From contig JAFGKM010000061.1 of NCBI GenBank assembly GCA_016928555.1, forward strand, positions 1 to 54,764: a DNA stretch of 54,764 bases, in the 5' to 3' direction. Below are positions 39,899-49,507 of the stretch, in pieces. Position 1 is the first letter of the stretch. The number at the start of each line of letters is the position of its first letter. The DNA is from Candidatus Omnitrophota bacterium (GTDB lineage: Bacteria; Ratteibacteria; UBA8468; B48-G9; JAFGKM01). The notes below the pieces were generated by a model. That model searched no databases, was not told the origin of the DNA, and saw nothing but the letters and a program-made list of their open reading frames with translations. The position numbers and the translations under genes are program-made.

Positions 39899-42244
39899 AT
39901 GAAAAAATACGATAATTCCTCAAAAGTTGAGGAGACGGCGCTTTCAAGGTACGGGAAGAAACTGATTTATCCCCCTTACGAGAAAATCGGCGTGCTCGAG
40001 GTCCCGAATTTCCCTTCTCTCGGAAAGATAACTTCCCTGCGGTTTATAGAATGGCTGCAGAAGAATCCCGGAGGGGTTATCTCTCTGCCTACCGGAAAGA
40101 CGCCGGAGCATTTTATAAAGTGGACAGTCCATTATCTCGCGAAATGGAACGAAAGCGGGGTTAAAAAGGAGCTGAAATCATACGGGATTGACGCGTCCCG
40201 CAAACCCGAAATGAAGTCTTACAGGTTCGTGCAGATAGACGAGTTTTATCCCATAAATCCGAACAGGGAAAACAGCTTTAATCACTACATCAGGCAGTTT
40301 TATGTGAAGGGTTTGGGGCTTGATATTCAAAAGACTCTTTTGATGGACGCTTGGACCGCCGGCGCCGCCCCGGGCAAAAACCTTTCCTCCGTATTCCCCG
40401 ACGGCAGGGTTGACCTTTCCCTGCGTTACAGGAAGCCGAAGAATGAAACCGAGCATATCCAGCAGGAAGCCATATACGGGATAGACAGGTTTGCGATGGA
40501 ATACGAGGAAAGGATAGATGAACTTGGGGGCATCGGCTTTTTCCTCGGAGGCATAGGGCCAGACGGGCACATCGCTTTTAACATCAGGGGTTCGGACCAC
40601 AATTCCACGACAAGGGTGTTGAATATAAACTATGAAACAGCTGCGGCTTCGGCAAGCGACCTTGGCGGCATTGAGGTTTCAAGAGACAAGGCGGTTTTAA
40701 CCATTGGGCTGCATACCATTGCAAAAAATCCGGAGGTTACCGCAGTTATTATGGCAGCGGGCGAAAGCAAGGCGGCGGTTGTGAGAGATGCCGTTGAGAA
40801 GGGACAGAATATACTCTATCCGGCTACGGCGCTTCACAAAACAGGAGGTGCAAGGTTTTATCTTACGGCAGGCGCGGCCTGCATGCTTACGGGAAGAAAG
40901 ATAAACAGACTGAGAGAGGCAGGGGAAATTTCGGCTTCCGAAAAAGAAAAAATACTTGTGGATATTTCTCACGCGCGAAACAAGAAAATCTCTCATATTT
41001 CACACGACGACGTCTGGAAAGACGCTTTTGGGAGAGTTTTGCTGGAAAAAGAAAAGAAACTGAATCTGACGAAACTTGCGGAACAGATAGATAAAAATTT
41101 CAGACAGAGGATTTACAGGGGCAGGCAGGGGATTGCCGATTCCGTCTTCCTTCACACCGCTCCGCATCATGACGATATAATGCTCGGGTATCTTCCGTAT
41201 ATACTTCATTTGGTGAGAGAACCCTCAAGTTCGCATTTTTTCGCCACGCTGACAAGCGGATTCACCTCTATAACCAACGGATACGCCCTTTCAATGTTCA
41301 TCAATCTTGAGGTTTGCGTAAAAGAAGGGAAGTTGGACAGACTTCTTAAAGAGAAGGGCTACTTCAAGCCGGACAATATTGTGGGAAGGAACAGGGATAT
41401 ATACAGGTATCTTGACGGAGTGGCGGCAGGCAGAAAAGAGATAATGAGAGAGGCGGAGGCGAGGAGGGGATTCAGGGCTGTCTCAGAAATCGCCGGTTCG
41501 CAAAAGCCCTCGGACATTCTGAAAAAAATCGCTTCCCTGAAAAGAGAGATACTCAACTCCTATCCCGGCAAGAAGGACATCCCTGAAATGCAGAGAATTA
41601 AGGGTACGATAAGGGAGTGGGAAGAGGAGCTTCTCTGGGCCCATCTGGGGTTCAGCTGCGAAAATATTTTTCATCTTCGCCTCGGTTTTTATACCGGGGA
41701 CATATTCACTCCCCAGCCGGAGTGGGAGCGCGACGTAAAACCCTTTCTCTCCGTTCTTAAAAAGGTGAATCCGGACATTTTAACCGTTGCTTTTGACCCC
41801 GAAGGCACCGGGCCGGACACCCATTACAAGGTTCTGCAGGTAATCGCGGAAGGATTGAAAAAATATGTTTCAGAGACGGGCAAAACCCCCAAGGTATGGG
41901 GATACAGGAACATATGGTACAGGTTTCATCCTTCTGACGCCAATATATACGTTCCGGTTTCAATGAACTCCCTCGCTATTTTAAAGAGCGCTTTTGACAT
42001 CTGTTTTGCTTCGCAGAAAAGCGCATCATTCCCGAGCCATGAATATGACGGCCCCTTTTCCGAGCTTGCGCAAAAAATTCTGGTTGAGCAGGGTGCTTTC
42101 ATAAAAAGAATTCTTGGAAGGGATTTCTTCGGAGGCAGCCAGTTTGCCCGCATCAGGGCAAGCAGGGGCGTTAATTTCATAAAAGAGATGGACATCGAAG
42201 AATTCTTCGCCGAAGCCCGCAGTCTGCGCCGGCTCATGGAGTGA
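39899..42244 (+). CDS. Glucosamine-6-phosphate deaminase-like domain fused to PIG-L/LmbE-type deacetylase
   Basis: About 781 residues from ATG 39899. The N-terminal NagB-like domain (about 45-325) has LPTGKTPEHFIKW, VQIDEFYPI with the catalytic Asp near 114, GGIGPDGHIAFNIRG and TTRVLN. After a linker, a PIG-L domain (about 415-700) has TAPHHDDIMLG and FDPEGTGPDTHY, which match the zinc motifs of GlcNAc deacetylases. One protein could thus deacetylate and deaminate an amino sugar. The same fusion is known in Bacteroidetes. An upstream TTG at 39881 lies inside the terminal repeat of the preceding element and is probably not native. Confidence 0.9.
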   Translation: MKKYDNSSKVEETALSRYGKKLIYPPYEKIGVLEVPNFPSLGKITSLRFIEWLQKNPGGVISLPTGKTPEHFIKWTVHYLAKWNESGVKKELKSYGIDASRKPEMKSYRFVQIDEFYPINPNRENSFNHYIRQFYVKGLGLDIQKTLLMDAWTAGAAPGKNLSSVFPDGRVDLSLRYRKPKNETEHIQQEAIYGIDRFAMEYEERIDELGGIGFFLGGIGPDGHIAFNIRGSDHNSTTRVLNINYETAAASASDLGGIEVSRDKAVLTIGLHTIAKNPEVTAVIMAAGESKAAVVRDAVEKGQNILYPATALHKTGGARFYLTAGAACMLTGRKINRLREAGEISASEKEKILVDISHARNKKISHISHDDVWKDAFGRVLLEKEKKLNLTKLAEQIDKNFRQRIYRGRQGIADSVFLHTAPHHDDIMLGYLPYILHLVREPSSSHFFATLTSGFTSITNGYALSMFINLEVCVKEGKLDRLLKEKGYFKPDNIVGRNRDIYRYLDGVAAGRKEIMREAEARRGFRAVSEIAGSQKPSDILKKIASLKREILNSYPGKKDIPEMQRIKGTIREWEEELLWAHLGFSCENIFHLRLGFYTGDIFTPQPEWERDVKPFLSVLKKVNPDILTVAFDPEGTGPDTHYKVLQVIAEGLKKYVSETGKTPKVWGYRNIWYRFHPSDANIYVPVSMNSLAILKSAFDICFASQKSASFPSHEYDGPFSELAQKILVEQGAFIKRILGRDFFGGSQFARIRASRGVNFIKEMDIEEFFAEARSLRRLME

Positions 42245-42284
42245 TATACCCCATATCCTTTTTCCCCTTTCTTCAGGGAAGCGA

Positions 42285-44081
42285 TTAAGAGTTTAATTTC
42301 TTAATCTGTTTTTTTAAAAGGGAAATTTTATAATCAAAGCCCTTTGCGGTTATGAAATACTCATGTGCTTCGGAGTGATATCCAAAATCGTTGTTCCTCC
42401 CGATAATATCCCGGTCTTTTTCTGCGATAGAAAGTTCATTTTCCAGCAGTTTTTTCATGGATTTTTTTGCGTCCGGAGCATTTTTCGCGTATTTTTTCAG
42501 CAGGCTGTAAAATTCAATGATGTTTATCGTACTGCGGATTAACAGGGATATGTGCACGGCCATATCCGTCTCTTTCCGGTAACGGGCGTCAGGCCTGTGT
42601 TTTTTTGCGCCTTCCTCAAGCGCCTCTATCCCTTTTTCCCATTCCGACAGAAGTTTTTTCAGCACTTTTATCACAAATCCTGCCGTGAAAGGCTTTATCC
42701 ACGTTTTAAGGTTGTTGCCGACGGCGAGATGCCCCTGTTTGTCTTTGGGCAGGGCCAGCCATGAAGGTATGCCGGGGACGCTTCTGGCTGAAAGGTCAAA
42801 AGGGTAAACAGTCGCGAAGTTTATCGGGGAATAGTATAGGAAAGGTATGCTGAAAGGGTATGTCTTCCATGCGGAGGAAAAGCGTTTCCATGCTTTTGTC
42901 ACGTACAGGGACGCCTCCTCTCCGAATTCCTCAACTGCGGCTTCTCTGACCGCCTGAGAGGGAGAGAGCAACCCATTGACAGACATCTTCCCCGCAACCC
43001 TGCTCATCAGTGATACGTTACCTCCCATTATCCAGCATCCAAGGTATCCGTAAACGCCCGTTTTCTTCATCCTGTGAAGTTTTTCCGCAAGAATGTATGG
43101 GACAGGGATATAGGGAACGGTTACAAGTTCGTGGGTTGTACCTATCTGTATCTTTGCCATCATCCGCATTTTTCTTTTTTTTGCCTCGTTATAAACATCC
43201 CTGAACGTCGGGGACGGGCCTGTATATGCAAAACTGTATTCATCCACCGCCAGCCGTTTATTAAGGACATGCTTCCATCCACCTCTTTCAAAGGTTGCCA
43301 TAAGGATTACGTCCTGCGGCAGGAGGCTTATAAGTTTTTTCTGCGGCTCCTGTTCAATAAAGTACCAGCTCCAGTTCCATGCAATAACGTCTGCCTTAGG
43401 ATTCGCATCTTTTACGCCCTTGTTTACAAGCGTGATTATTTCGGAAACGACCTCATACGGCTTCCTTTCTGCACACCTCCCGCATGTAAATTTCGCCTTT
43501 GCCCATTCTTCCATCTGCGGTTCGTTAAATTTTTTCTGCGGTATCGGCAAATGCGAATAGCAGTGGGTATGGAACTCACTCGCCGTTATCATAAAAATGC
43601 CGCCCAGGCCGGGAACTTTTTTAAACAGGTTATAACTGCTCTGATATAAAAAATCTTTCACTCTTTGAGTGCTTGAGCAGAGGGCAAGGTACCTGCCGGT
43701 CTTGCCTCCTTTAATATGAAAATCTGCAGGCTGGCCTTTGACATCGGCATTATTTTTCCAGAAAGCATCGTTTTCTTTAAACCCTCTCGGCTCGCAGAAA
43801 TAGAGGAAAACTTTCAATCCGTATTCAGCCGCCTTCTCCACCATTTTGTTGAGTGCGGGTATCTGTTCCTTCTCCTTTTTGCCGAATCCGGGGAAGGCCT
43901 TGGAGGCAACGATATCCCTGAGTATGCAGTGCAGCCATATGGCATTGTAGCCCTGCGCCTCTATCTCTTCAAGGTAGCTGTCCGGATGGGTTTTAAGCGA
44001 GTCTTCTATCTCCCGTCCGTAAAAATCGCTCCAAGGCGAGCGTATCATCCTTATTCCGAACACGTCTTTTTTCTTTTCCAT
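42285..44081 (-). CDS. Probable TIM-barrel glycoside hydrolase, family not recognised
   Basis: A 598-residue protein without a signal peptide. The N-terminal part reads EEIEAQGYNAIWLHCILRDI, AAEYGLKVFLYFCEPRGF, GLGGIFMITASEFHTHCYSH and DVIAWNWSWYF, in the order of beta strands and loops of a TIM barrel; an Asp/Glu in ITASEFH is a candidate catalytic residue. The C-terminal 200 residues are helical. CXXC-like CGRCAERKP could bind metal. It starts one base after the GH36 stop, so both are in one operon. Confidence 0.72.
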   Translation of the reverse strand: MEKKKDVFGIRMIRSPWSDFYGREIEDSLKTHPDSYLEEIEAQGYNAIWLHCILRDIVASKAFPGFGKKEKEQIPALNKMVEKAAEYGLKVFLYFCEPRGFKENDAFWKNNADVKGQPADFHIKGGKTGRYLALCSSTQRVKDFLYQSSYNLFKKVPGLGGIFMITASEFHTHCYSHLPIPQKKFNEPQMEEWAKAKFTCGRCAERKPYEVVSEIITLVNKGVKDANPKADVIAWNWSWYFIEQEPQKKLISLLPQDVILMATFERGGWKHVLNKRLAVDEYSFAYTGPSPTFRDVYNEAKKRKMRMMAKIQIGTTHELVTVPYIPVPYILAEKLHRMKKTGVYGYLGCWIMGGNVSLMSRVAGKMSVNGLLSPSQAVREAAVEEFGEEASLYVTKAWKRFSSAWKTYPFSIPFLYYSPINFATVYPFDLSARSVPGIPSWLALPKDKQGHLAVGNNLKTWIKPFTAGFVIKVLKKLLSEWEKGIEALEEGAKKHRPDARYRKETDMAVHISLLIRSTINIIEFYSLLKKYAKNAPDAKKSMKKLLENELSIAEKDRDIIGRNNDFGYHSEAHEYFITAKGFDYKISLLKKQIKKLNS

Positions 44082-44082
44082 G

Positions 44083-46422
44083 TCAATTTTCCTTTATAAA
44101 TTCTATATGCCAGTCAATCTTTGCCTTTTTGAATTTTAGAGTGACAAAAGCGATATTCCCTGTATGTTTTATCAGAGAAGATGCTTCTTTTACCCTGTAT
44201 CCTTCGGGGATAAAAACAACGATATTTCCTGTATCGCCCTTTTGTCTGACGGCGTTTCCCCGAAGAATCTGCTTCTTTCCGTCATATATGACGGAATCAA
44301 GTTCCATCGCTCCCTGCGTTATATGCATATCCGTGGAAAGGACGCGCGGTTGGGCGGATAATTCCCGAATCATAAGAAGCTTGGTTGTGACGGGAGGCAT
44401 GGGTATAGACAGGGAATTTCTGTATATTCCGAGGAATTTTTTTGACCAGAATTCGTACACGAGATACTCTTTGTTTCTATCCAGTTTAAGTGATTCGAAA
44501 TCAACCTGTATCTCCGAAGGCACTTTTGTTAGATTGAACAGGCCGGCTATCTCCCATTTGCCCCAATCTGTTTCAATCGGGAGATGCCAGATTTGAGGAT
44601 ATGACGAGGGGTATGTATGGGTAAACAGGTCAACGGGCCTTGCCGCTTTTCCAAAGGGAGGGATGCAGACTGAAAGGAGTTTCCATCGTTCCTCCGCAAG
44701 AGAAGGGAGAGCATCTCCGAGAAAGATCTGTCCGCCGGAAAGTGCAACTAAGGAAACCCTGAGTTTTGCTTCCTCGATGTTACCGGGTTCGCCGGTTTCC
44801 ACCACGTCGGGATTTAAAAGCATCAACTTTTTGTGAAGGAAGTAGCGCGAGGCAATTGTGGTTGCATTCTGCCTGAAATAATCCAGGTTTTCTACCCGCC
44901 CTTCAACATATTCTTCCCTGCTGAATCCGGTATTTCCTATGTCGCTTCCGGTCGTGCTTGTTGCTCCCAACCCGAACCCGAGGTTAATCGGGCACGAGCA
45001 CCAGTATATATAGTCGCCTTTCAGGGTTTCGGAAACAAGAGAGAGCCCCCTGCGGTAGGTTTCGGCTCCCTTGACCGCATTTTTGTCATAATAGAAGGCC
45101 TCCGGACCGTTGTTTGCAATCCCCCACGTAAAATCTATTTTCCAATAGCGGATGCCCAACTTTCTTAGCGTCAGAAGGGAGTCCTTTATGAATTTGCGTG
45201 CGCCTGGATGCGTGGGGTCCAGGTAATATACATGGTTCCTGGGAGGCCAGCTCCATATGTACGGCATTTGCAGAGGACATCCGTTTTTATCCTGTATCAT
45301 GTATTCAGGATGCTCCCTGAATACGTGGGCGGATTCCAACACTGTAAACAGCCCGAGCCATAAACCGGGCGTATAACCCATCCCTTTTAGTTTTTCAGAG
45401 AGCCATTTAATACCGTGTGGAAACCGTTCGTTAGTCTCCGTCCAGTGTCCGCATATGTTTTTGTACTGCCATCCATGGTCAACCTGTATATATGAAAAAT
45501 CAAAGCCGGGAAATCGTTTTTTGATGCATTTTGCGTTTTCCAGCGTCTCTTTCTCGGTTATTTTCAACCTGTACGCGTACCATGAGCACCATCCGAGCGG
45601 AACGGGAGGCAGATTTTTCACCTTCATTTCCCTGCCTGCAACCGCGGCGTATTCCTCAAGGCCTTCCAAAGGGGAATCGTAAAACCCTATAAACAACTTT
45701 TCCGATGAAATTTCTTCTCCGGATTTCAGCGAGAAACCGGCAAAGTTGCATGACGCCCATCCGGAAAGAGTCCTTTTTTCTCCGTCGTAAAGCCACACGA
45801 TATTATTTATTGTTCTGTATGCCGTAAGAAAAGACGCTATCAGTGATGTGTTTCCGCAGGGTGAGAATAATGCGCTTATGCCGCCAAAGCTGTTGTGGAA
45901 TCCGGGAAACGGTTTTGTTGCATCGCCCATCTTTTGCAATATAATTCGTTTTTCTTCTTCCGGAAGAAGTTTCCATTGTTCTCTGCATGGGGCGGTGCTT
46001 TCGATGTCAACCGTTCCCGCCCAATCTCCGCCTCCGCTGTCAACGAAAACCTTCATCCCCTTCGTTCCCTCTGCGCGGGAGGTTACATCCGGAAATTCTG
46101 CGAGATGCAAAGTGCCGAGAATTAAAGGATTCTTGGACAGGTTTTTAAGCTTCATCTGCATGATGCAGTAACGTTTTCCATCAGGGCATGTTATGCTGAG
46201 AGAGGCGGAAAACTGCGGAGATTTTTCTTCAAAAAGAAAAACCGTTGCTCTTTTTTCCCTATAGTTCTTTGCGGATTTCCGTTTTTTCGGGAATAATTGC
46301 ACCGATTTATTGTTAATCCAGACCCGGGTCCGGAGATTATCAAGCCGGAACAAAGTATTAAAAGGAGGAGTAATACGCAATTTACCCTGTGAGATATTAA
46401 CAGTGAAATTTTTTTTTGGCAT
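44083..46422 (-). CDS. GH36 alpha-galactosidase
   Basis: About 779 residues from ATG 46422 (a GTG at 46428 overlaps the esterase stop and is an alternative). An N-terminal beta-sandwich is followed by the barrel: VPLGWCSWYAYRLKI (278-292), YIQVDHGWQYKNI, YWKIDFTWG with the nucleophile D432, and STTGSDIGN with the acid/base D496 (counted from the GTG start). GH36 enzymes release alpha-galactose from raffinose-type sugars and galactomannan. No signal peptide is seen, so it should act inside the cell. Confidence 0.92.
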   Translation of the reverse strand: MPKKNFTVNISQGKLRITPPFNTLFRLDNLRTRVWINNKSVQLFPKKRKSAKNYREKRATVFLFEEKSPQFSASLSITCPDGKRYCIMQMKLKNLSKNPLILGTLHLAEFPDVTSRAEGTKGMKVFVDSGGGDWAGTVDIESTAPCREQWKLLPEEEKRIILQKMGDATKPFPGFHNSFGGISALFSPCGNTSLIASFLTAYRTINNIVWLYDGEKRTLSGWASCNFAGFSLKSGEEISSEKLFIGFYDSPLEGLEEYAAVAGREMKVKNLPPVPLGWCSWYAYRLKITEKETLENAKCIKKRFPGFDFSYIQVDHGWQYKNICGHWTETNERFPHGIKWLSEKLKGMGYTPGLWLGLFTVLESAHVFREHPEYMIQDKNGCPLQMPYIWSWPPRNHVYYLDPTHPGARKFIKDSLLTLRKLGIRYWKIDFTWGIANNGPEAFYYDKNAVKGAETYRRGLSLVSETLKGDYIYWCSCPINLGFGLGATSTTGSDIGNTGFSREEYVEGRVENLDYFRQNATTIASRYFLHKKLMLLNPDVVETGEPGNIEEAKLRVSLVALSGGQIFLGDALPSLAEERWKLLSVCIPPFGKAARPVDLFTHTYPSSYPQIWHLPIETDWGKWEIAGLFNLTKVPSEIQVDFESLKLDRNKEYLVYEFWSKKFLGIYRNSLSIPMPPVTTKLLMIRELSAQPRVLSTDMHITQGAMELDSVIYDGKKQILRGNAVRQKGDTGNIVVFIPEGYRVKEASSLIKHTGNIAFVTLKFKKAKIDWHIEFIKEN

Positions 46423-46424
46423 TT

Positions 46425-47399
46425 TCACGCATTTCCCAGACGGAGGTCAAGCCACCTGTATACCTTCGCATTAACTGAAGGAACGCACAGATGCCCCTTT
46501 TTATGCAGGATGATTCTTAATGAATCTTCCGCGCCCAGAATTCTGTATAACGGTCTTGCCGCCTCAACATAAGGAACGCTTCTTTCCCCGTCCTCTCCCT
46601 CCCCGCCTACGAGAAGAAATGCGCGCGGGGCGATAAGAGCGATAAGCTGGTGATGGTCCATATCCTTTTCCTTTCGTATCCCTGCGCCCAGGTACCACGG
46701 CGCATCCCAGTTTGAGAAACTTATTCCTATTCCTGCTTCGTTGCATACGCATGCTTTTATGCGCTCATCAAAGGCAGCCATATAAAGGGATTCCTTCGCA
46801 CCCAGAGAAAAGCCGATGCATCCGATACGCCCCCTGTCTACAAACGGATAGCTTTCAAGTATGTCAATAGCCCTCATCCCGTCCGAGAGCATCTTCGTCA
46901 TCCCTGTCCATCCCGGGTTGTACCTTTTCACCTTTCTCACAAGTTTTTTCCGCCCCGCTATATCCGGCGGTGCTGAAACAGGCGCATTATCGAAAATAAA
47001 ACAGCGCGGACTTATTGTTACGTAACCCCGCCGGGCAAGGTGTAAAGCTGTATATCTTGCTGAAATCAGGGTTTTGTCAATTCCCGAGGGTTCTTCTATT
47101 GTTGAATCCTGGGTTGAATGGAAAACCAGAACGGCAGGCATTTTGCGCCTTATGCGGGCAGGACGGATAACATACGCTTCCGTGTAGAATCCTTTTCCCG
47201 TGGAATAGCGTATCTTCTGCCGGATAAGAGCCCCTGTTTTTTCTTCGGAAACAACCTGTGTCTCTCCGGCTATCTGTTCCGGCATGCCCCCCAGATGGAT
47301 GAGCCAATTTTTCAGTATATCTTTGCGAACCCGACGCCACTCTTCAGGATTATTAACCTGCGGCAGTTTCAGAGAGAGGTTTTTATTTCCGATGTCCAT
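46425..47399 (-). CDS. Alpha/beta hydrolase, dienelactone hydrolase/acetyl esterase-like
   Basis: The 324 residues contain AVLVFHSTQDSTIEEPSGID (oxyanion loop), GCIGFSLGAKESLYMAAFDE with the nucleophile Ser in GFSLG, VCNEAGIGISFS and IILHKKGHLCVPS with the catalytic His. It is probably a deacylase acting on sugar esters. AAAGGGAAGTAT precedes the start. It forms one operon with the GH36 and unknown hydrolase. Confidence 0.85.
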   Translation of the reverse strand: MDIGNKNLSLKLPQVNNPEEWRRVRKDILKNWLIHLGGMPEQIAGETQVVSEEKTGALIRQKIRYSTGKGFYTEAYVIRPARIRRKMPAVLVFHSTQDSTIEEPSGIDKTLISARYTALHLARRGYVTISPRCFIFDNAPVSAPPDIAGRKKLVRKVKRYNPGWTGMTKMLSDGMRAIDILESYPFVDRGRIGCIGFSLGAKESLYMAAFDERIKACVCNEAGIGISFSNWDAPWYLGAGIRKEKDMDHHQLIALIAPRAFLLVGGEGEDGERSVPYVEAARPLYRILGAEDSLRIILHKKGHLCVPSVNAKVYRWLDLRLGNA

Positions 47400-47478
47400 A
47401 TACTTCCCTTTGTCATTAAGTTTATTGTCAGTAGTTTTTGATGAGAGTACATGACATTTTTTGATCCAGGTAAATAAT

Positions 47479-48219
47479 TTATCCTTTCAGGATTTCTCTC
47501 ATGCTTTTGAGAATCATTTCTTTAGCGGCCTGTCCGTATTCAATGTTCGCTTTTTTTGCGCCGGCGCTGTACCACTTTTTTTCCGAGAACCGTTTCATAT
47601 CAACGCCTTCGGGGCAGAAAGCCATCATCAGAGACGTTTCCTGCTCGCTCGCATGGTCTATGGGGAATTTTTTCTGCGTATCCGCATCCATGAAAGGGTG
47701 TATCTTAATCCAGTTGAACGGGTCCGAACCTTTCTCGTGCATGGAATAATAATCCTTCATTTTTTCGCTTCCCCACCATCCCTCTCCGCGCTCCTTCTCT
47801 ATGAGGTCAAATATTGATTCTCTTGCGGCTAACTTGAAAGCAAGGTCCGTAGGCATGCCCGCGGTGAAATTTTCGCTCTGGTGGTGTATGAAGACATGTA
47901 TGTTTTTCAAGCCTACCCGCAACATGCTTTTGAAAAGGTCTTTTGCGAAAATGTGGAGAGTACTGCTTGGAACGTGGAGCGTTCCGTTGTTTTCCGGCGG
48001 TTCTACCGCGTAACTGGCGGCTCCGTAATAAAACGGAGGGAAGATTATCACTTCCATTTCCTTTTCCAGCAGTTCAAGAGCCTTCACCACCAGCAGGGTA
48101 TCAACCCCTGAAACTGCATGTTCGGCATGATATTCCAGTACGCCCACCGGCAGTACAGCCGGCGTGTTTTTCTTGATTGCCTCTCTCAATTGTCCGGCAA
48201 ACATCATCTCGTATCTCAT
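47479..48219 (-). CDS. Creatininase family metal-dependent amidohydrolase
   Basis: The 246 residues have VLPVGVLEYHAEHAVSGVDT near residue 20, the E-x-H...H...D metal site of the creatininase family, then IHHQSENFTAG and IDHASEQETSLMMA, which carry the other metal ligands. The family acts on creatinine, or on mycofactocin and flavin precursors; here the substrate is unknown. An M24-family creatinase-like gene lies upstream on the same strand, separated by an R1 repeat. Confidence 0.88.
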   Translation of the reverse strand: MRYEMMFAGQLREAIKKNTPAVLPVGVLEYHAEHAVSGVDTLLVVKALELLEKEMEVIIFPPFYYGAASYAVEPPENNGTLHVPSSTLHIFAKDLFKSMLRVGLKNIHVFIHHQSENFTAGMPTDLAFKLAARESIFDLIEKERGEGWWGSEKMKDYYSMHEKGSDPFNWIKIHPFMDADTQKKFPIDHASEQETSLMMAFCPEGVDMKRFSEKKWYSAGAKKANIEYGQAAKEMILKSMREILKG

Positions 48220-48232
48220 TGTAATTCCTCCC

Positions 48233-48309
48233 TCACCTCTAATCCTCTCCCCTTCTCTTTCCTTTTCCTTCTACCCTTTGGGGAGAAGGACAGGATGAGG
48301 GGGAGAGGA
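48233..48309. repeat. R1 palindromic repeat
   Basis: CTCACCTCTAATCCTCTCCC, an inner stem CTACCCTTTGGGGAGAAG, then GACAGGATGAGGGGGAGAGG. The layout is the same as the copy at 511. Confidence 0.78.
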
Positions 48310-48320
48310 GGGTATTTGTC

Positions 48321-49484
48321 TTACAGCTCAAGGATCTTATTAAGTTTGTCAGAGAACGGCTTCACCCCGTCTTTTGTCACCGCAACTCCGTTTTCCCACC
48401 TCAGCCCGTAATCTTCGCAGTACAGGAAAGTATCTACCTGGAACGTCATGTTCTCCTGGAGCAGGTACTCCGAGCGGGACTCCATCCACGGTTTTTCAAC
48501 CTCCATCATCCCCAGCCCGTGGCATGGTCCGTAAAGGATGTTCTTAGCCACCCCGATTTTTTCGCCGTACTCGTAAAACTTCTTTACCACATCGTTCGCC
48601 TTCACTCCCGCCTTCATCCACTCCATGGTTTTGAAATGCATATCCAGCCCCGCCTGCACCAGTTTTTTCATATCCGGCGTCATAGGGCCTATGCATACCG
48701 GCCGTCCAACGCTGGAGGAATATCCGGCAACCCGCGCCCCGATATTCAGTTGTATGAGGTTGCTTCTGCCGAGTTTTGCATATTTAGGCCTGCCGATGGC
48801 GTGGTTGGAGTTTTTTCCGGCGAGCACGTACTGCGGATGTCCTTCGTATTCAGCTCCTTCGGAATACAGGGCTTCTTCTATTATCCCCACCACCTGCAGT
48901 TCCGTCATTTCCGGCTTCATGAGCGGAAGGGTTTTCTCAAGGGCGGTCTCGGAAATGCGGAACGCCTCCTGCAGCATTTCCAGTTCAACGGGGCTTTTTA
49001 TTATCCTCAGGTCGACGATTAACTCGTCGCTTTTTATAAGCTCCGCATCCGGCGCCGCCTTCTTAATCCCCTCGTAGACCGGCAGGGGGAAAATCTGATA
49101 GCTTGCAATGCCTATTTTATTGACCTTGTCGCCGAACATCTCCTTAAATATTGAAGAAAAGGTATCTACCTTGATATCCGGATACTCCGGTTCCGCGCTT
49201 TCCCTGTATTCAACCAGCTTGTAAATTTTTGGGATGCGGCTTGTATCCTTTGCATACGTCTCACTCTCGGGACCGATTAAAAGCGCAGGCTCCCCTTCCT
49301 TCGGGATAATTACCCCTGCGCATTCAAATATTGGCCAGTAATCGGAAAGATATCGCACGTTGGCAAAGTCCGCCTCTCCCGAATGAGCGATAAGCATATC
49401 CAACCCCTTCTCTTTTACTCTCTTCTGCACCGCCCTGCATCTTCTCTGAAACTCCGCATCCTCTATCCTGAATATCTTTCCCAT
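48321..49484 (-). CDS. M24 (creatinase/aminopeptidase P) family protein lacking metal ligands
   Basis: The 387 residues have an N-terminal creatinase domain and a pita-bread C-terminal domain (GHPQYVLAGKNSNHAIGRPK, GPCHGLGMMEVEKP, RWENGVAVTK). Metal-dependent M24 peptidases have D-x-G...D in this fold; here the text reads LNIGARVAGYSSSVGR, so both aspartates are replaced (Asn and Ser). It should therefore be a metal-free enzyme like creatinase, and not a peptidase. It may act with the creatininase-family protein downstream. GGAGGAAAATG supports the start. Confidence 0.86.
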   Translation of the reverse strand: MGKIFRIEDAEFQRRCRAVQKRVKEKGLDMLIAHSGEADFANVRYLSDYWPIFECAGVIIPKEGEPALLIGPESETYAKDTSRIPKIYKLVEYRESAEPEYPDIKVDTFSSIFKEMFGDKVNKIGIASYQIFPLPVYEGIKKAAPDAELIKSDELIVDLRIIKSPVELEMLQEAFRISETALEKTLPLMKPEMTELQVVGIIEEALYSEGAEYEGHPQYVLAGKNSNHAIGRPKYAKLGRSNLIQLNIGARVAGYSSSVGRPVCIGPMTPDMKKLVQAGLDMHFKTMEWMKAGVKANDVVKKFYEYGEKIGVAKNILYGPCHGLGMMEVEKPWMESRSEYLLQENMTFQVDTFLYCEDYGLRWENGVAVTKDGVKPFSDKLNKILEL

Positions 49485-49507
49485 TTTCCTCCCTCCTCCT
49501 TTCTTGC

